A stretch of 64,000 nucleotides of DNA, taken from positions 1,302,001-1,366,000 of the forward strand of contig NZ_CP062501.1 in the NCBI RefSeq assembly GCF_014879975.1, read 5' to 3'. The position numbers and the translations under genes were made by a program. Shown piece by piece: positions 62,654 through 64,000 of this stretch. The notes under the pieces were generated by a model that was given only the letters and a program-made list of their open reading frames with translations, did no database searches and was not told the DNA's origin. Each line of letters starts with the position of its first letter. The stretch's first letter is position 1. The DNA comes from Vibrio bathopelagicus (GTDB taxonomy: Bacteria; Pseudomonadota; Gammaproteobacteria; Enterobacterales; Vibrionaceae).

Positions 62654-64000
62654 ATGCAAGATATCTCAGCATCCACTCTTATGGAAATGACCATCGGTCT
62701 CGCTAGCGGTGTGAACGACCAAGACCGTTTCAATCGCTTAATCGATGCTATTCGCAAAACCATCACGTGTGATTGTGTCGCGCTTTTAAGCCTTCAAGGC
62801 GACACGCTAGTACCCATCGCAATGCAAGGGCTCAGTCGAGATACATTCGGTCGTCGCTTTATCATTTCAGAACACCCTCGCTTTGAAGAGATCTGCGCGT
62901 CTCGTTCTCCTGTTCGTTTTGATTCAGACAGTTCCCTACCCGACCCTTTCGATGGTTTGCTTATTGACCACGACGGCGATCTACCGATGCATGCTTGTAT
63001 GGGTCTTCCACTGTTATTTGGTGAGAAGCTACTGGGGATCCTGACGTTAGACAGCCTAAAGCCTGATGTCTTTGCGAATATCCCTGCCCGTAATCTCGAA
63101 GTACTAGCAGCCATTGCAGCATCAACCATGCAGATGGCACTGACGTTCTCGCAATTAGAGCATCAAGCAAAACAATCAAAACAACTGTTAGAAGAGTTAA
63201 ACGTTGAAGCGTGGGAACGCGATGGCGGCGAACTGATAGGTAAAAGCGATACCATGGTTGCGCTTAAGAATGACATTGCGATTGTCGCGCCTTCAGAGTT
63301 CAATATTCTGATTCACGGTGATACAGGTGTAGGTAAAGAGTTAGTGGCTCGTACTCTGCATCATCAATCACAGCGTAAACGCAATCCGCTTGTGTATGTT
63401 AACTGTGCGGCGATTCCTGAAAACTTAGTCGAGAGTGAACTATTTGGTCACGTTCGTGGTGCATTTACTGGCGCAGATAAAAATCGTCTTGGTAAATTTG
63501 CTTTAGCAGACGGCGGCACCCTGTTCCTAGATGAAATAGGTGAACTGCCTTTAGCTGCGCAAAGTAAGCTGCTACGTGCACTGCAAAACAACGAAATCCA
63601 ACCAGTAGGTCAAGACAACATTCAAACCATTGATGTTCGTGTATTGGCTGCGACCAACCGAGATTTAAAACAAGAAGTCGAAGATGGCCGATTTAGAGCC
63701 GACTTGTACCACCGACTCAGTGTTTACCCTATCGCGGTGCCTGCGCTTAAAGATCGTGGTGACGACATCAGCTTGCTAGCGGGCTTCTTCCTTGAACAAG
63801 CTCGCCGTAAGCTTGGTATCAACCAAGTTAAGTTCCGTTCTGATGTGCTTGTATTCCTGAACCGTTATGGCTGGCCAGGTAATGTACGTGAGCTTGAACA
63901 CGTGATTAGCCGTTCAGCACTCAAAGCGCTGGCTCGTAGCACCAACAAAAACCTCGTGACGATCACCAAGGAAGATTGTGGTCCACTAGACCAAGATCAG
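62654..64000 (+). CDS. norR: Nitric oxide-responsive sigma54 activator NorR, cut by window edge
   Basis: The first 449 codons; the C-terminal DNA-binding end is beyond the window. Residues about 15-165 form the GAF domain that binds a nitric oxide-sensing iron. The AAA+ domain has Walker A GDTGVGKE (222-229), the sigma54-contact loop GAFTGA (269-274) and Walker B LFLDEIGE (289-296); [11 protein letters not shown] lies near residue 420. It activates hmpA in response to nitric oxide. Confidence 0.95.
   Translation, partial: MQDISASTLMEMTIGLASGVNDQDRFNRLIDAIRKTITCDCVALLSLQGDTLVPIAMQGLSRDTFGRRFIISEHPRFEEICASRSPVRFDSDSSLPDPFDGLLIDHDGDLPMHACMGLPLLFGEKLLGILTLDSLKPDVFANIPARNLEVLAAIAASTMQMALTFSQLEHQAKQSKQLLEELNVEAWERDGGELIGKSDTMVALKNDIAIVAPSEFNILIHGDTGVGKELVARTLHHQSQRKRNPLVYVNCAAIPENLVESELFGHVRGAFTGADKNRLGKFALADGGTLFLDEIGELPLAAQSKLLRALQNNEIQPVGQDNIQTIDVRVLAATNRDLKQEVEDGRFRADLYHRLSVYPIAVPALKDRGDDISLLAGFFLEQARRKLGINQVKFRSDVLVFLNRYGWPGNVRELEHVISRSALKALARSTNKNLVTITKEDCGPLDQDQ

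Overview
The window looks like a Vibrio chromosome, most likely the second chromosome of a marine, Splendidus-clade-like species. That assignment is an inference. It rests on the company of genes that V. cholerae carries on chromosome II: napFDABC with narQP, the volA-fadL pair, the PHA granule cluster and the norR-hmpA pair. No rRNA, tRNA, CRISPR array or intact insertion sequence was seen.

Region 1 (1 to about 10,770) is an accessory, mobile-element-like island whose left end lies outside the window. It appears to hold two related modules side by side. The first is decayed: a DUF2787 gene cut by the window edge, a second DUF2787 gene with a nonsense codon and no normal start, two AlpA-type regulators, a Dda/RecD-like helicase and a C-terminally truncated WYL regulator. 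The second is intact: a Dam-type adenine methyltransferase, an inovirus Gp2/YfjJ-type protein and an AlpA-like regulator on the minus strand, diverging from radC, two DUF2787 genes and a full-length WYL regulator. Nested inverted repeats near 4.2 kb, a 22-bp direct repeat flanking the intact WYL gene, two possible gene remnants and a triple TGGTACCCCA repeat just before the core gene rbgA/ylqF point to mobile DNA. No integrase gene is visible.

Region 2 (10.8-28.99 kb) is core or near-core: rbgA, a diguanylate cyclase, a GNAT enzyme, a fatty acid desaturase with a FabR-like operator, a lipoprotein of the endonuclease/exonuclease/phosphatase fold, a YgiN-like monooxygenase, an unrecognised 298-aa protein, an outer membrane barrel, a two-gene RND efflux operon, the surface lysophospholipase VolA with its FadL porin, and a ToxR/ToxS-like membrane regulator pair.

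Region 3 (29-38.3 kb) serves anaerobic respiration: dcuC, the nitrate sensor pair narQ-narP and napFDABC plus a 45-aa membrane peptide gene. The dcuC and nap promoters share a 13-bp FNR-box-like sequence. Region 4 (38.3-42.7 kb) is the minus-strand polyhydroxyalkanoate operon phaB-phaA-phaP-phaC.

Region 5 (43-60.97 kb) is mixed: an SH3-like membrane protein, small hypothetical genes, an Lrp regulator divergent from a DMT exporter, a gene interrupted by a stop codon, two spondin-domain proteins upstream of a two-component system, yggL, a PhoX-type phosphatase, a LysE exporter, a DEAD-box helicase, a CobW GTPase, the chloride/proton antiporter clcA and a TDT-family transporter.

Region 6 (61.1-64 kb) is nitric oxide defence. 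Flavohaemoglobin hmpA and the activator norR (cut by the right edge) diverge across a spacer carrying a perfect FNR palindrome, a sigma54-type promoter and two NorR-type GT-N7-AC sites.
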